Source: an uncultured Muribaculaceae bacterium | Lineage (GTDB): Bacteria > Bacteroidota > Bacteroidia > Bacteroidales > Muribaculaceae | Reading direction: 5' to 3' | DNA length: 64,000 nt | NCBI GenBank assembly: GCA_944320595.1 | Contig: CALUIB010000015.1 | Location: forward strand, 1-64,000 | In this document: one piece after another, positions 43,403 to 52,045 of the stretch | Numbering within the stretch: position 1 is the stretch's first letter | Layout of the letters: each line of letters opens with the position of its first letter | Made by a program: the position numbers and the translations under genes | Notes under the pieces: model-generated | Databases searched by the model: none | Seen by the model: the letters and a program-made list of their open reading frames with translations, nothing else | What the model was told of the DNA's origin: nothing

Positions 43403-44890
43403 ATGAAGAAATTTACTAAAATCGTAGCTACGATATCCGACAAGCGTTGCGAGAAGGAATTCATTCAAAGCCTGTTTGACAACGGGCTTAACGTGGTGCG
43501 CATGAACTCGGCACACTTGAACCGCGAAGGATTTGAAAAGATAATAGGCAACGTGCGAGCCGTTTCCGACCGCATAGGCCTGCTGATGGATACCAAGGGA
43601 CCCGAGGTGCGCACCACCTCTAACGAGGGTGATGCCGACATAGAAATAATGGAGGGCGACAAGGTGAAGGTAGTGGGCAACCCCGACGGCCTAACATCGC
43701 ACGACATCATCTGCCTGTCATACGCCGGAATTGCCGACGACGTGCGCCCGGGCGCACACCTGCTCATCGACGACGGCGAGCTCGACTTTGTCATCGACAG
43801 CATCGACGGTGGCACAATCCTGTGCACGGCGACCAACAGCGGCTCGCTCGGCTCGCGCAAGAGTGTCAACATCCCCGGGGTGAGCATCTGCCTGCCATCA
43901 CTCACTCAACGCGACATCGTGAACATACACACCGCAATCGACCTCGACATCGACTTCATCGCACACTCGTTCGTCCGCTCAAAACAAGACGTGCTCGACA
44001 TACAGGCAATACTCGACTCGCGCGGCAGCCACATTAAAATAATAGCAAAAATAGAGAATCAGGAGGGCATCGACAACTTCGACGAAATCCTCGAAGTGGC
44101 CTACGGCGTGATGATAGCCCGCGGCGACCTGGGCATTGAAGTGCCGGCCGAGAAGATACCAAGCATCCAAAACGACCTTATAAGCCGCTGCATCGCCGCA
44201 CACAAGCCGGTGATAGTGGCCACGCAAATGCTGCACTCAATGATTACCAGCCCCAGGCCGACAAGGGCCGAGGTGTCGGACATAGCCAACGCCGTGTACC
44301 AGCGCACCGACGCATTGATGCTGAGTGGGGAAACGGCATACGGCAAATATCCCGTCGAGGCCATATCTACCATGGCCCGCGTGGCAATCGAGGCCGAAAA
44401 TATGCTGCACAAGATGCCGCACAACGACGAACAACACCCGAAGATGGAAAACGACGTGACCTCGTTCCTCGCCCACCAGGCCGTGGACTCGGCCGAAGTG
44501 CTCGGCACCCGCGCCATCATCACCGACAGCTACACCGGGCGCACAGCCCGCTACATAGCCTCCTTCCGCGGCAAGAACCCCACATTGGCACTGTGCTATT
44601 ACAGCCATGTGATAAGGCAGCTGGCACTAAGCTACGGCGTTTTCCCGGTATTCCTTCAGCGGTCGGCCACATCGCGCGAATACCTGTACACGGGGTTGAA
44701 ACAGCTCATCAACCTTGGGTTGCTTGAAAACGACTACCTTATAGCCTACATAGGCGGTGCCTACGGCGAAGGGCGCGGAACATCATTCCTTGAAATAAAC
44801 CGCGTGGGCGACATACTTGCCGACTACGACACCTACTTGCTGCCAAACTTAGAATCGACCCAGCAATGCGCGACGAAGAAGACGAATTAG
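43403..44890 (+). CDS. pyk: Pyruvate kinase
   Basis: A 495-residue glycolytic enzyme making pyruvate and ATP from phosphoenolpyruvate and ADP. Landmarks are TKIVATI at the front, the ADP-side MDTKGPEVRT, the active-site IIAKIENQEGI with lysine, MIARGDLGIE, and ATQMLHSMI in the barrel. The C-terminal allosteric domain is complete. Its final 25 bp overlap the start of the next gene in another frame. Confidence 0.97.
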   Translation: MKKFTKIVATISDKRCEKEFIQSLFDNGLNVVRMNSAHLNREGFEKIIGNVRAVSDRIGLLMDTKGPEVRTTSNEGDADIEIMEGDKVKVVGNPDGLTSHDIICLSYAGIADDVRPGAHLLIDDGELDFVIDSIDGGTILCTATNSGSLGSRKSVNIPGVSICLPSLTQRDIVNIHTAIDLDIDFIAHSFVRSKQDVLDIQAILDSRGSHIKIIAKIENQEGIDNFDEILEVAYGVMIARGDLGIEVPAEKIPSIQNDLISRCIAAHKPVIVATQMLHSMITSPRPTRAEVSDIANAVYQRTDALMLSGETAYGKYPVEAISTMARVAIEAENMLHKMPHNDEQHPKMENDVTSFLAHQAVDSAEVLGTRAIITDSYTGRTARYIASFRGKNPTLALCYYSHVIRQLALSYGVFPVFLQRSATSREYLYTGLKQLINLGLLENDYLIAYIGGAYGEGRGTSFLEINRVGDILADYDTYLLPNLESTQQCATKKTN

Positions 44891-45516
44891 AAGACTACAT
44901 ACTCTCGCACATCGATGCCGAGGGTGAACAACTGGCACGGCTCGACCGCGACACGCACCTATTCCACCTGCGACCGCGAATGTGCTCGGGACACTTGCAG
45001 GGCCGCCTGCTGAAGATGTTTGTGCGCATGATAGCCCCACGGCGCATCCTCGAACTTGGCACATTCACAGGCTACTCGGCTCTGTGTCTTGCCGAGGGGC
45101 TACCCGAAGGGGGCGAATTGCACACGGTGGAAATCGACGACGAGCTTGAAGACTTCATTCGCACACACCTGTCGCAATCGCCGCACGGCAGCAATATCAC
45201 ACTGCACATAGGCGACGCACGCCAAGTGCTTTCGGAATTCGACACCGATGCCACATTCGACTTGGTGTTCATCGATGCCAACAAACGCCAATACTGTGAA
45301 TATTACGACTTGGTGTTCGACCACGTGTCGCCAGGAGGATTTATCATCGCCGACAACACCCTGTGGGACGGCAAAGTGGTGGAACCGGGCAAGAAAATCG
45401 ATGCTCAGACGCAAGGCATACTCGACTTCAACGACCGCGTGGCCGCCGACCCTCGCGTGGAAAAAGTGATACTTCCCCTGCGCGACGGACTCACTCTCAT
45501 CTACAAAAAACCGTAA
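44866..45516 (+). CDS. SAM-dependent O-methyltransferase
   Basis: A 216-residue catechol-O-methyltransferase-type enzyme. SAM-binding ILELGTFTGYSALCLAEGL, the acidic TVEIDDELE and the metal-binding DLVFIDANKRQY are followed by IIADNTLWDGKV. Methyl acceptor unknown; related bacterial enzymes act on catechols or phenylpropanoids. The 25-bp overlap with pyk implies coupled translation. Confidence 0.92.
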   Translation: MRDEEDELEDYILSHIDAEGEQLARLDRDTHLFHLRPRMCSGHLQGRLLKMFVRMIAPRRILELGTFTGYSALCLAEGLPEGGELHTVEIDDELEDFIRTHLSQSPHGSNITLHIGDARQVLSEFDTDATFDLVFIDANKRQYCEYYDLVFDHVSPGGFIIADNTLWDGKVVEPGKKIDAQTQGILDFNDRVAADPRVEKVILPLRDGLTLIYKKP

Positions 45517-45536
45517 ACACAACCGATAACCACACT

Positions 45537-45896
45537 ATGAAAACTTTGCTGTATGCCCTGCTTGCCGTGGTTTTACTTTCTTGCGTGTGCGCAATCACCT
45601 GCCCCGACAAGGACGACCACGTGGAGGCACTGAAAAATGTAATCAACGATGCCTTAACCGAGGAATTATCGCAAAAGGCCGATGCCGACAACGAATTGGT
45701 TTCCTTGGGAGCCATGATTGGCACGGGAATTGGCGGATTTGCACTCGACAATATGCTGCAAGTGGATAACTACTTCGTGTGCAGCGTGGGGCGCATTAAT
45801 TACGATGGAGAAAAACACACAATATCAATAGGCATATTGAACCACGTTTTCACACCATCGAGGAATGATGCGACTTCGCAGCCTGCTGCCCAATAA
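45537..45896 (+). CDS. Small secreted or lipid-anchored protein, DUF4359-like
   Basis: A 119-residue protein with a signal-like start (MKTLLYALLAVVLLSCVCA, a possible lipobox LSCVC). The rest resembles DUF4359: a short helical TCPDKDDHVEALKNV segment and then YFVCSVGRINYDGEKHTISIGILN at the C-terminus. It follows the O-methyltransferase by 20 bp and is convergent with yoeB. The DUF4359 match is from memory and not certain. Confidence 0.65.
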   Translation: MKTLLYALLAVVLLSCVCAITCPDKDDHVEALKNVINDALTEELSQKADADNELVSLGAMIGTGIGGFALDNMLQVDNYFVCSVGRINYDGEKHTISIGILNHVFTPSRNDATSQPAAQ

Positions 45897-45907
45897 AAAG
45901 GACCATC

Positions 45908-46183
45908 TCACTTGGGTGAGTAGTGATAGCGCATCGATAGCACATACACGGTGACAATATCGTCGTTGACCGAATAGATGATGCGGTGTTCTGAATTAAT
46001 GCGGCGCGACCACTTGCCCTGCAACTCATATTTCAGCGGCTCGGGCTTGCCTATGCCGGTGTAAGGGTGTTCGGCTATATCTTTGAGCAAGGCCGTTATC
46101 TTGTTCATTACCGCCTTGTTACCACTCTTGGAAAAATAAATATAATCTTTCCTAGCCAGGTCGGACAATGTTATTCTGTACAT
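45908..46183 (-). CDS. yoeB: YoeB-family toxin
   Basis: A 91-residue RelE/YoeB-type ribosome-dependent mRNA interferase. KYELQGKWSRRINSEHRIIYSV is the typical core with the catalytic E and R/H set, and the C-terminus YVLSMRYHYSPK has the conserved H and Y. It overlaps the yefM end by 13 bp, which is standard for the pair. Confidence 0.93.
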   Translation of the reverse strand: MYRITLSDLARKDYIYFSKSGNKAVMNKITALLKDIAEHPYTGIGKPEPLKYELQGKWSRRINSEHRIIYSVNDDIVTVYVLSMRYHYSPK

Positions 46184-46461
46184 AGCACTCTATTCAAAAA
46201 GTTATCAATGCTTTCACCTTCGTTTTGGGTAATACAGTTCCCATTTTTTATATCTTGCTCCCCTTTTCTTATAGCGTCCATCATGGCCGGTGACTTCATT
46301 ATATACTCGGTCTCTTTCATCGCATTGTAGTCTTCGAGCGAAATCACCACCACACTTTCGGTACCAGCACGGTGCACTATCAGTGGCTCGTTGTCGTTTA
46401 TTACGCCGTCAAGGTAATGTTTCAAGTTCTTGCGGTACTCGGTATAATTTGCTGTCCTCAT
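46171..46461 (-). CDS. yefM: YefM-family antitoxin
   Basis: A 96-residue Phd/YefM antitoxin with the N-terminal MRTANYTEYRKNLKHYLD DNA-binding fold and an acidic C-terminus that wraps YoeB. ATG 46461 is preferred because the promoter at 46489-46520 would lie inside any longer gene. It binds the toxin and, with it, its own operator. Confidence 0.92.
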   Translation of the reverse strand: MRTANYTEYRKNLKHYLDGVINDNEPLIVHRAGTESVVVISLEDYNAMKETEYIMKSPAMMDAIRKGEQDIKNGNCITQNEGESIDNFLNRVLCTE

Positions 46462-46488
46462 AATTATGCTGTTTTTATTGTTCTGTTG

Positions 46489-46520
46489 CAAATATAGGTA
46501 CTTATTTACGTACTTGCAAA
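46489..46520 (-). promoter_or_regulatory. Promoter and candidate operator of yefM-yoeB
   Basis: TTTG (46517-46520) and TATATTTG (46489-46496) on the minus strand are 20 bp apart. The spacer holds two direct GTACTT copies (plus strand 46498-46503, 46510-46515) one helical turn plus apart, a likely YefM operator. E. coli YefM uses TGTACA palindromes. Confidence 0.65.
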
Positions 46521-46557
46521 TTTTCTCACATTTATTTTTGCGCACACCACCCTTTTG

Positions 46558-47352
46558 TCATTTAATGGTATGCCCACTCGGTGTGGTGCGTCTAAACAGG
46601 CTCGACAGGCGTTCTTTAAGTAACCGCAGGCGATATTTCCTGTAATTGTATCTATGACGGTGCTTCCACCACCGCTGAGCTGCGGCCACGCGTTCGTCGG
46701 CAAACTGTTCCGCGTCGGCTATGCCGGTCATGACAGCGTAACGCAGCGCGAGTTGACGCACTGCGTCGAAATTTTCATTTATTTTGTCGAAATTTTCAAG
46801 CAGCCTCTTGCGGCTGGTCTCGTTAAACTTCATGCGATTAATGTCGATGAGAAAGAAACGGTGTGCGCTGTCGCACAATATATTACCAGGAGTGAAGTCG
46901 AGGTGCAGCACCCCAGCGGCATGCAGCTGCGCCATTATCCGTGCCACGCCGTCGGCTATAATGTCGCTGTCGGGACGTTCCTCCCATCTCCTCACGTCGC
47001 AGGCACCAGGTATCATAAGGCACACATAGTAGCTGCGATGCAGCAGGCCATTCCTGAACGTCTCGATGTATGCCACTGGCTCGGGGGAGGGTATGCCTAA
47101 TTGCAGCAGTTCCATGGCATGCTCGTATGATCGGCGAGCCTTTCCCTTGCGAAAGAAAGTGTAGGCAACACGGTTGTAAATGGCCGGAACCTTAAAGCTC
47201 TTTATCGACAAATCCGTGCCGTTCACAGCCGTGTGGAACAGTGTGTTGCGCCCCTTATATACCACCTGGCCCAACTGCTCGTGGCGGTCGGGAATGGAAC
47301 GGACATACTCGCCCAAAGAACCTTCATATTTAGGATTGATTACTATTCTCAT
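46558..47352 (-). CDS. Lipopolysaccharide core kinase (Kdo/WaaP/InaA-like)
   Basis: A 264-residue kinase-fold protein of the Kdo/WaaP/InaA group, predicted to phosphorylate LPS sugars. The catalytic-loop histidine-aspartate is in HAAGVLHLDFTPGNILC, and the metal-binding aspartate is in FFLIDINRM. ATG 47352 overlaps the previous stop by 4 bp. It is the last gene of the GT2-GT4-kinase operon. Confidence 0.87.
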   Translation of the reverse strand: MRIVINPKYEGSLGEYVRSIPDRHEQLGQVVYKGRNTLFHTAVNGTDLSIKSFKVPAIYNRVAYTFFRKGKARRSYEHAMELLQLGIPSPEPVAYIETFRNGLLHRSYYVCLMIPGACDVRRWEERPDSDIIADGVARIMAQLHAAGVLHLDFTPGNILCDSAHRFFLIDINRMKFNETSRKRLLENFDKINENFDAVRQLALRYAVMTGIADAEQFADERVAAAQRWWKHRHRYNYRKYRLRLLKERLSSLFRRTTPSGHTIK

Positions 47353-48434
47353 TTGAATGCCCGGGTTATACGTTCCATGAAGTGGTTGTAGTCGAGGTTG
47401 CCATCGAATTCCATCTTTGCGGCCTCGCCCATGCCGGCACACAGCGCATCATCGTCGAGCAGCCGCTCGATTGCGTCGGCAAGAGCCTTATAGTCGCCCG
47501 GCGGCACAAGCAGCCCCGTGCGGCCATCGTCGATATATTCGGGCTGCGCCCCGTTGTTGGTGGTCACTATGGGCTTGCCCAGCATCATGTATTCGATGTT
47601 GGTTATGCCGAATGCCTCTCGCACTATCGACGGCAGCACGCCTATGTCGCATTGCGCCACGAGCGGCTGCACGTGAGCCTGATATGGAATGAACGACACG
47701 TTGCGCAGCAGCTGATTGGCCACGATGAACGCCTTTATCACGCCCATGTACTTCAGCTCGCCGCTGCCCATTATCACCAAGTGGAAACGCTGCTTGTCGA
47801 GCTGCGTTATCGCCCTGAGCAGCACCGATATGCCCTTCTCCTCGCATATCCGCCCGTGGTACATTATTATCTTCTTGCCCGGCTCGATGCCATACCGCTC
47901 GCGTATGTCAAACGCCTGGCGTTCTACTGGGTCGCGCTTAACGCTGTCGTATATCACCGCCGTCTTCGACAAGTCGAGCGAAGGCATATTTATCATGAAC
48001 TCATTGCGTGCCAGTTCCGAGACGAAAATAATCCCATCGAGCTCGTTGTAAATCATGCGGTGCACAAACCCCTTCTTGGCTCGCTCCACCGAGTGGCAGG
48101 TGAGCAGCACGCGAGTATTCCGGTTTTCCGAGATGCGGCGGGCTATGAGTGCCATACGCGCATCTTTCACGTTATGCACGTGCACCACGTTATGGCCGCG
48201 CTTGATGAGCCGCGCGAAACGGATGGGACTTTCAAAGTCGGCCTTGCGCCTCAACGGCAATATCGAAATGGGAATTTCGAGCGGGCGGAAACGGCTTATG
48301 ATGGCCTCGCGCTTGGTGGTGACAATCTCGACGTAATTGCCGCACCGCTTCAATTCCGATGCAAGGTCATACACATATTGCTCCACCCCGCTCCATTTCT
48401 TCCCCGATACTATGTGGAAAATGTTCAAGTTCAT
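47349..48434 (-). CDS. GT4-type glycosyltransferase (LPS)
   Basis: A 361-residue GT-B glycosyltransferase. The N-terminal fold starts NIFHIVSGKKWSGVEQYVYDLA. The C-terminal donor site has IIMYHGRICEEKGISVLLRA and a REAFGITNIEYMMLGKPIV segment with the E-x7-E of GT4. It overlaps the GT2 gene by 4 bp upstream and the kinase by 4 bp downstream. An LPS-core role is inferred from that kinase. Confidence 0.92.
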   Translation of the reverse strand: MNLNIFHIVSGKKWSGVEQYVYDLASELKRCGNYVEIVTTKREAIISRFRPLEIPISILPLRRKADFESPIRFARLIKRGHNVVHVHNVKDARMALIARRISENRNTRVLLTCHSVERAKKGFVHRMIYNELDGIIFVSELARNEFMINMPSLDLSKTAVIYDSVKRDPVERQAFDIRERYGIEPGKKIIMYHGRICEEKGISVLLRAITQLDKQRFHLVIMGSGELKYMGVIKAFIVANQLLRNVSFIPYQAHVQPLVAQCDIGVLPSIVREAFGITNIEYMMLGKPIVTTNNGAQPEYIDDGRTGLLVPPGDYKALADAIERLLDDDALCAGMGEAAKMEFDGNLDYNHFMERITRAFK

Positions 48435-49213
48435 TTCGTCTGTTTTGCACGTTCTGCCAGTTTCCTCCCGGCCTTCTTTGCCATTTTGTAAGTCACAAGC
48501 CTCATGGCCGCCGCTGTGCGCGCTATTTCCCGGCCTTCCCTGCCGTCAAGGAAGCCTCGCCTGAAAATATAGGAGCGCAAGTATGCGGCTGCAGCCCGCA
48601 TATAAGCCCCGACAAAGGTGGGGCGCACCCCCGATGCAACCAGCACTCTGGCCTCAAGCACGGCATACTCCGTCTCCTTACGGCGGTGCTCGGCAGCCGA
48701 TGCGCGGCGGTTGTGCATCAGCAAGCCCCCGACTGGCGCAGGCCACAGCGTGTCGGGAAAGGTGACACGCTCATGCACGTCGCGCAGGTTCCAGCTGGCA
48801 TACCGCTTGTCGAACAACCGCGTCTGGCGGTCGGGCCACCACCCACTATGCTTAACCGGCTTGCCACCGAAGAAATTCAGGCGCGACAGGCTATAGATGC
48901 GATGTTCAAGCCCCTGCTCCTTCAGCCGCATTATCGACTGGCGCAAGTCCTCGTCGAGGTACTCGTCGGCATCAATCGACAGCACATAACTGTTGGTGGC
49001 CAGCGACACTGCATATTGCTTTTGTGCGCCGTAGCCGTCGAGCTTGCGTTGTTTTACTTTGCAGCCATACTGGTTGCACACCTCCACCGTTCCGTCGCTT
49101 GAAAAAGCATCTACGACTATAATCTCGTCGGCAACGCCTGCAAGCGATTCAAGGCACTTGCCTATGGTGGCTATGTTGTTGTCGGTAATAATCGTCGCTG
49201 AAATCTTCGTCAT
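48431..49213 (-). CDS. GT2-type glycosyltransferase (WaaE/KdtX-like)
   Basis: A 260-residue GT-A glycosyltransferase near WaaE/KdtX beta-glucosyltransferases. It starts ATIITDNNIATIGKCLESLAGVADEIIVVDAFSSDGT, cited by its first residues only, with the DXD-like LSIDADEYLD and a downstream WNLRDVHE block. It heads the LPS-core operon behind a perfect promoter and overlaps GT4 by 4 bp. Confidence 0.92.
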   Translation of the reverse strand: MTKISATIITDNNIATIGKCLESLAGVADEIIVVDAFSSDGTVEVCNQYGCKVKQRKLDGYGAQKQYAVSLATNSYVLSIDADEYLDEDLRQSIMRLKEQGLEHRIYSLSRLNFFGGKPVKHSGWWPDRQTRLFDKRYASWNLRDVHERVTFPDTLWPAPVGGLLMHNRRASAAEHRRKETEYAVLEARVLVASGVRPTFVGAYMRAAAAYLRSYIFRRGFLDGREGREIARTAAAMRLVTYKMAKKAGRKLAERAKQTK

Positions 49214-49248
49214 GGCCTTTTCTTTTTTTGATAATGGTTGTCAAAAGC

Positions 49249-49279
49249 AAAGATAATGCAAGCCGAGCGCAATACAAAA
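49249..49279 (-). promoter_or_regulatory. Promoter of GT2-GT4-kinase operon
   Basis: TTTG (49276-49279) and TATCTTTG (49249-49256) on the minus strand are 19 bp apart. The leader is about 29 nt. Confidence 0.8.
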
Positions 49280-49532
49280 CAAATTTATTTGTTTTTATTG
49301 CCAAGCCGCAACCTATTTATCAAAAGATAGTGCAAATCGAGCGAGGGTGTATCATAATGCGCCCCACATTGGCTCAATATGCACTTAAATCAAGCAGCCT
49401 GACTCTCGGAATATCAGAATATGAGCTTAAAAAGCTTATATCCCGAAAAAGTGGAAGGCACAATGCCAACCACCAAAGAGATAGGAACTAAATAGATAGT
49501 CAAACTAACTGCTAAATACAGAGGAACCGGGG
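49280..49532. other. Intergenic remainder with a repeat fragment
   Basis: After the promoter the gap to the acyltransferase stop holds GAGGGTGTATCA at 49343-49354, which is the left arm of the element at 7244, without a matching right arm. An open frame of about 44 codons follows (around 49360-49491) with no recognised family. It may be a worn mobile-element fragment. Confidence 0.4.
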
Positions 49533-50738
49533 TCACTTGCGGCCGGTGGCGAACTTCAGCAGCCGCGGGGTGTACCGCTGCATGAGCCAGAACACGCCGA
49601 GCAAAGCCAGCGTCTCAAGAACCACCACGGCAACGTACACTCCCACCACGGCAAACTGGCTCTCGGGACCTATGATATACACCATCGCCTTGACAATGTT
49701 TGTAAGGAATATCTTGTGTGCCACGTAAACGAAGAACGAGGCCGACGCCAGCAGCGGCACCACTCGGCACCACTTGCGCCGCAGCAGCCATGCCGACAGG
49801 TTATAGGCAAACACCATCACGGCTGGAACGGCGAGTACCTTCGCGGCAAGCTGCAACGTCGATGCCCCACAGTAAAACGCAGCCATCTGCACCACCGACA
49901 GTGCCACGTAGGCCACAGCCGAGAGGCGGAAATAGCGTCCGAACACGGCCAGCATATCCTTCTTGAATATGCTCATGTAAGCACCGAGCGAGAAAGCGAA
50001 CAATGCCGTTGTGACTTCCAGTGCAACGCCCTTGTCAACACCGCTGTCAGCTATATACACGCAAAACCACACCAAGTAGGCTGCCGCCACAAAATAGAAT
50101 TTCAGCCTCTTAATCAAATAGTGCAGGGCAGGCGCAAGCAGCGACATGAACATCAATGCCCGCAGGAACCACAGTGGGCTATCGGCAGGATAAATGGCTC
50201 CTCCATCGCCCGGAGGGTAGGCCGCCGCGGTGATGCCATGCTTGTTGTCCCAAAAAATCTGCAACACAGCACCTATCGAGAAATCCAAGTCGCCAGCATC
50301 AAGCCCGGGACGCAACGCCGACAGCGGAGGGTAGAAATAAGCCACCTCGACCATCGCCGCCAACACGTTCCACACTATGAACGGGATGAGGAGCGTCTTC
50401 AGACGGTTGCGCAGCTTGCGTTTCCACACGCCCAACGTGAAATCGTCCACCCCGAGGAAGAACACGTACCCCGAGATAAAAAAATATATCGCCAGACTGT
50501 ATTCGGCCAAAAAAGACATGACGAAATAATACACTGCCTCATACGCCGGCATCGACATGAAATCGTGATACTCGCCATACACTTGCACCCCTTGAATGCC
50601 AAACGCATGCACCGTAAGCACCACCACCGCAAGCGGGAACCTTAAAAGGTCGAGGGCCTGCGAATGCGCAGCCCGCGGTGCGGCTGTATTGCCGCCCGTG
50701 CGCATTGAATGTGGATAATTTATTGTTTTACAAGACAT
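49533..50738 (-). CDS. Acyltransferase 3 family membrane protein
   Basis: A 401-residue, roughly ten-helix integral membrane protein of the acyltransferase-3 (OafA/NodX) family, with the N-terminal LDLLRFPLAVVVLTVHAFG (the family R-x10-H) and SGYVFFLGV. Such enzymes O-acetylate surface sugars. Its position next to the LPS-core operon suggests LPS or capsule as substrate, which is inference. A weak -7 box (TAACTTTG, 50767-50774) precedes it. Confidence 0.88.
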   Translation of the reverse strand: MSCKTINYPHSMRTGGNTAAPRAAHSQALDLLRFPLAVVVLTVHAFGIQGVQVYGEYHDFMSMPAYEAVYYFVMSFLAEYSLAIYFFISGYVFFLGVDDFTLGVWKRKLRNRLKTLLIPFIVWNVLAAMVEVAYFYPPLSALRPGLDAGDLDFSIGAVLQIFWDNKHGITAAAYPPGDGGAIYPADSPLWFLRALMFMSLLAPALHYLIKRLKFYFVAAAYLVWFCVYIADSGVDKGVALEVTTALFAFSLGAYMSIFKKDMLAVFGRYFRLSAVAYVALSVVQMAAFYCGASTLQLAAKVLAVPAVMVFAYNLSAWLLRRKWCRVVPLLASASFFVYVAHKIFLTNIVKAMVYIIGPESQFAVVGVYVAVVVLETLALLGVFWLMQRYTPRLLKFATGRK

Positions 50739-50873
50739 TATATCAACATTGGCACTTATATGCTTGCAAAGTTACTAAAAATTAACGCAACCATAATCCA
50801 CCGCCGCTTTTAAATTGTCACACCGCCGCTTGTTACCAAATGCTACAAATAAACACAAATTATGGGCATTATT

Positions 50874-50905
50874 GTTGATTATAACCCCGACATGGTATAT
50901 TTTTG
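50874..50905 (+). promoter_or_regulatory. Promoter of proBA
   Basis: GTTG (50874-50877) and TATTTTTG (50898-50905) are 20 bp apart. Transcription would begin near 50912, so a TTG start at 50903 is impossible and GTG 50927 is supported. Confidence 0.7.
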
Positions 50906-50926
50906 CACACAAATTCCATAAATATT

Positions 50927-52045
50927 GTGACACATTACAATCGAATAATAGTAAAAATAGGCAGCAATGTGTTGACGCGCACCGACGGAACGCTCGACGT
51001 GACGCGTATGTCGGCACTCGTTGATCAAGTCGCCGACCTGCACCGACAGGGCATTGAAGTGGTGATGGTGTCGTCGGGCGCAGTGGCATCGGGCCGCGGC
51101 GAGATGCGCGGCGACCATGCCGTGCGCCGCCACCTCGATGCAGTGTCGGCACGCCAACTTTACTCGGCCGTGGGCCAGGCCAAGCTCATCAACCGCTACT
51201 ATGAATTGTTTCGGGAACACGGCATAGTGTGCGGACAGGTGCTTACCACCAAAGAAGACTTCGCCACACGCCACCAGTACCTCAACCAAAAGCACTGCAT
51301 GGAGGTGATGATAGACAACGGCGTGATACCCGTAGTGAACGAAAACGACACCACGTCGGTGACCGAACTGATGTTCACCGACAACGACGAACTCTCTGGC
51401 CTTATAGCCGCCATGATGGGTGCGCAGGCATTGGTGCTGCTCAGCAACGTGGATGGCGTGTATGACGGCGACCCCGCCGACCCGTCATCGAGCATCATAC
51501 GAGAAATCACCCACGACGAAAAAGCGCAGGCCGACCCCACCACGTTCATCAGCAAATCGAAGTCATCGCTGGGACGCGGTGGGATGGGGTCAAAATTCCG
51601 CACGGCCAACAAGGTGGCATCCGAGGGGATAGCCGTATATATAGCCAATGGCCGCCGCGACGGCATCTTGCAAGCCATCGTCGCAGGCGGCGACAACGTG
51701 CCTTGCACACTGTTCACACCGGCCATGCGCCCGGTGTCGGGCATGAAAAAGTGGATAGCCCACAGCGACAGTTTCGCCAAGGGTGCCATACACGTGAACC
51801 GAGGCGCATACGAGGCTCTCACGTCTTCGGTCCGCGCCACAAGCCTGCTGCCGGTGGGCGTGACGCAGGTAGAAGGAGAATTCGAGAAAGACGACATAGT
51901 GAAAATCATCTCCCCGGCAGGCGAACCGTTCGCCATGGGCCGTGTGTGCTGCGACAGCGCGACTGCCGCTGCACGTGCAGGCACACAGGGCAGCCGCCCG
52001 CTCATTCATTATGATTACCTGTATATAGAAAAGGAAAATGGTTAA
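50927..52045 (+). CDS. proB: Glutamate 5-kinase
   Basis: A 372-residue enzyme that phosphorylates glutamate, the first step of proline synthesis. The N-terminal IIVKIGSNVLT and the NENDTTSVTEL and LVLLSNVDGVYDGDP segments are characteristic, and a C-terminal PUA domain (about 280-370) is present. GTG 50927 (MTHYNRIIVKIG) is chosen from the promoter position. It overlaps proA by 8 bp. Confidence 0.95.
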   Translation: MTHYNRIIVKIGSNVLTRTDGTLDVTRMSALVDQVADLHRQGIEVVMVSSGAVASGRGEMRGDHAVRRHLDAVSARQLYSAVGQAKLINRYYELFREHGIVCGQVLTTKEDFATRHQYLNQKHCMEVMIDNGVIPVVNENDTTSVTELMFTDNDELSGLIAAMMGAQALVLLSNVDGVYDGDPADPSSSIIREITHDEKAQADPTTFISKSKSSLGRGGMGSKFRTANKVASEGIAVYIANGRRDGILQAIVAGGDNVPCTLFTPAMRPVSGMKKWIAHSDSFAKGAIHVNRGAYEALTSSVRATSLLPVGVTQVEGEFEKDDIVKIISPAGEPFAMGRVCCDSATAAARAGTQGSRPLIHYDYLYIEKENG

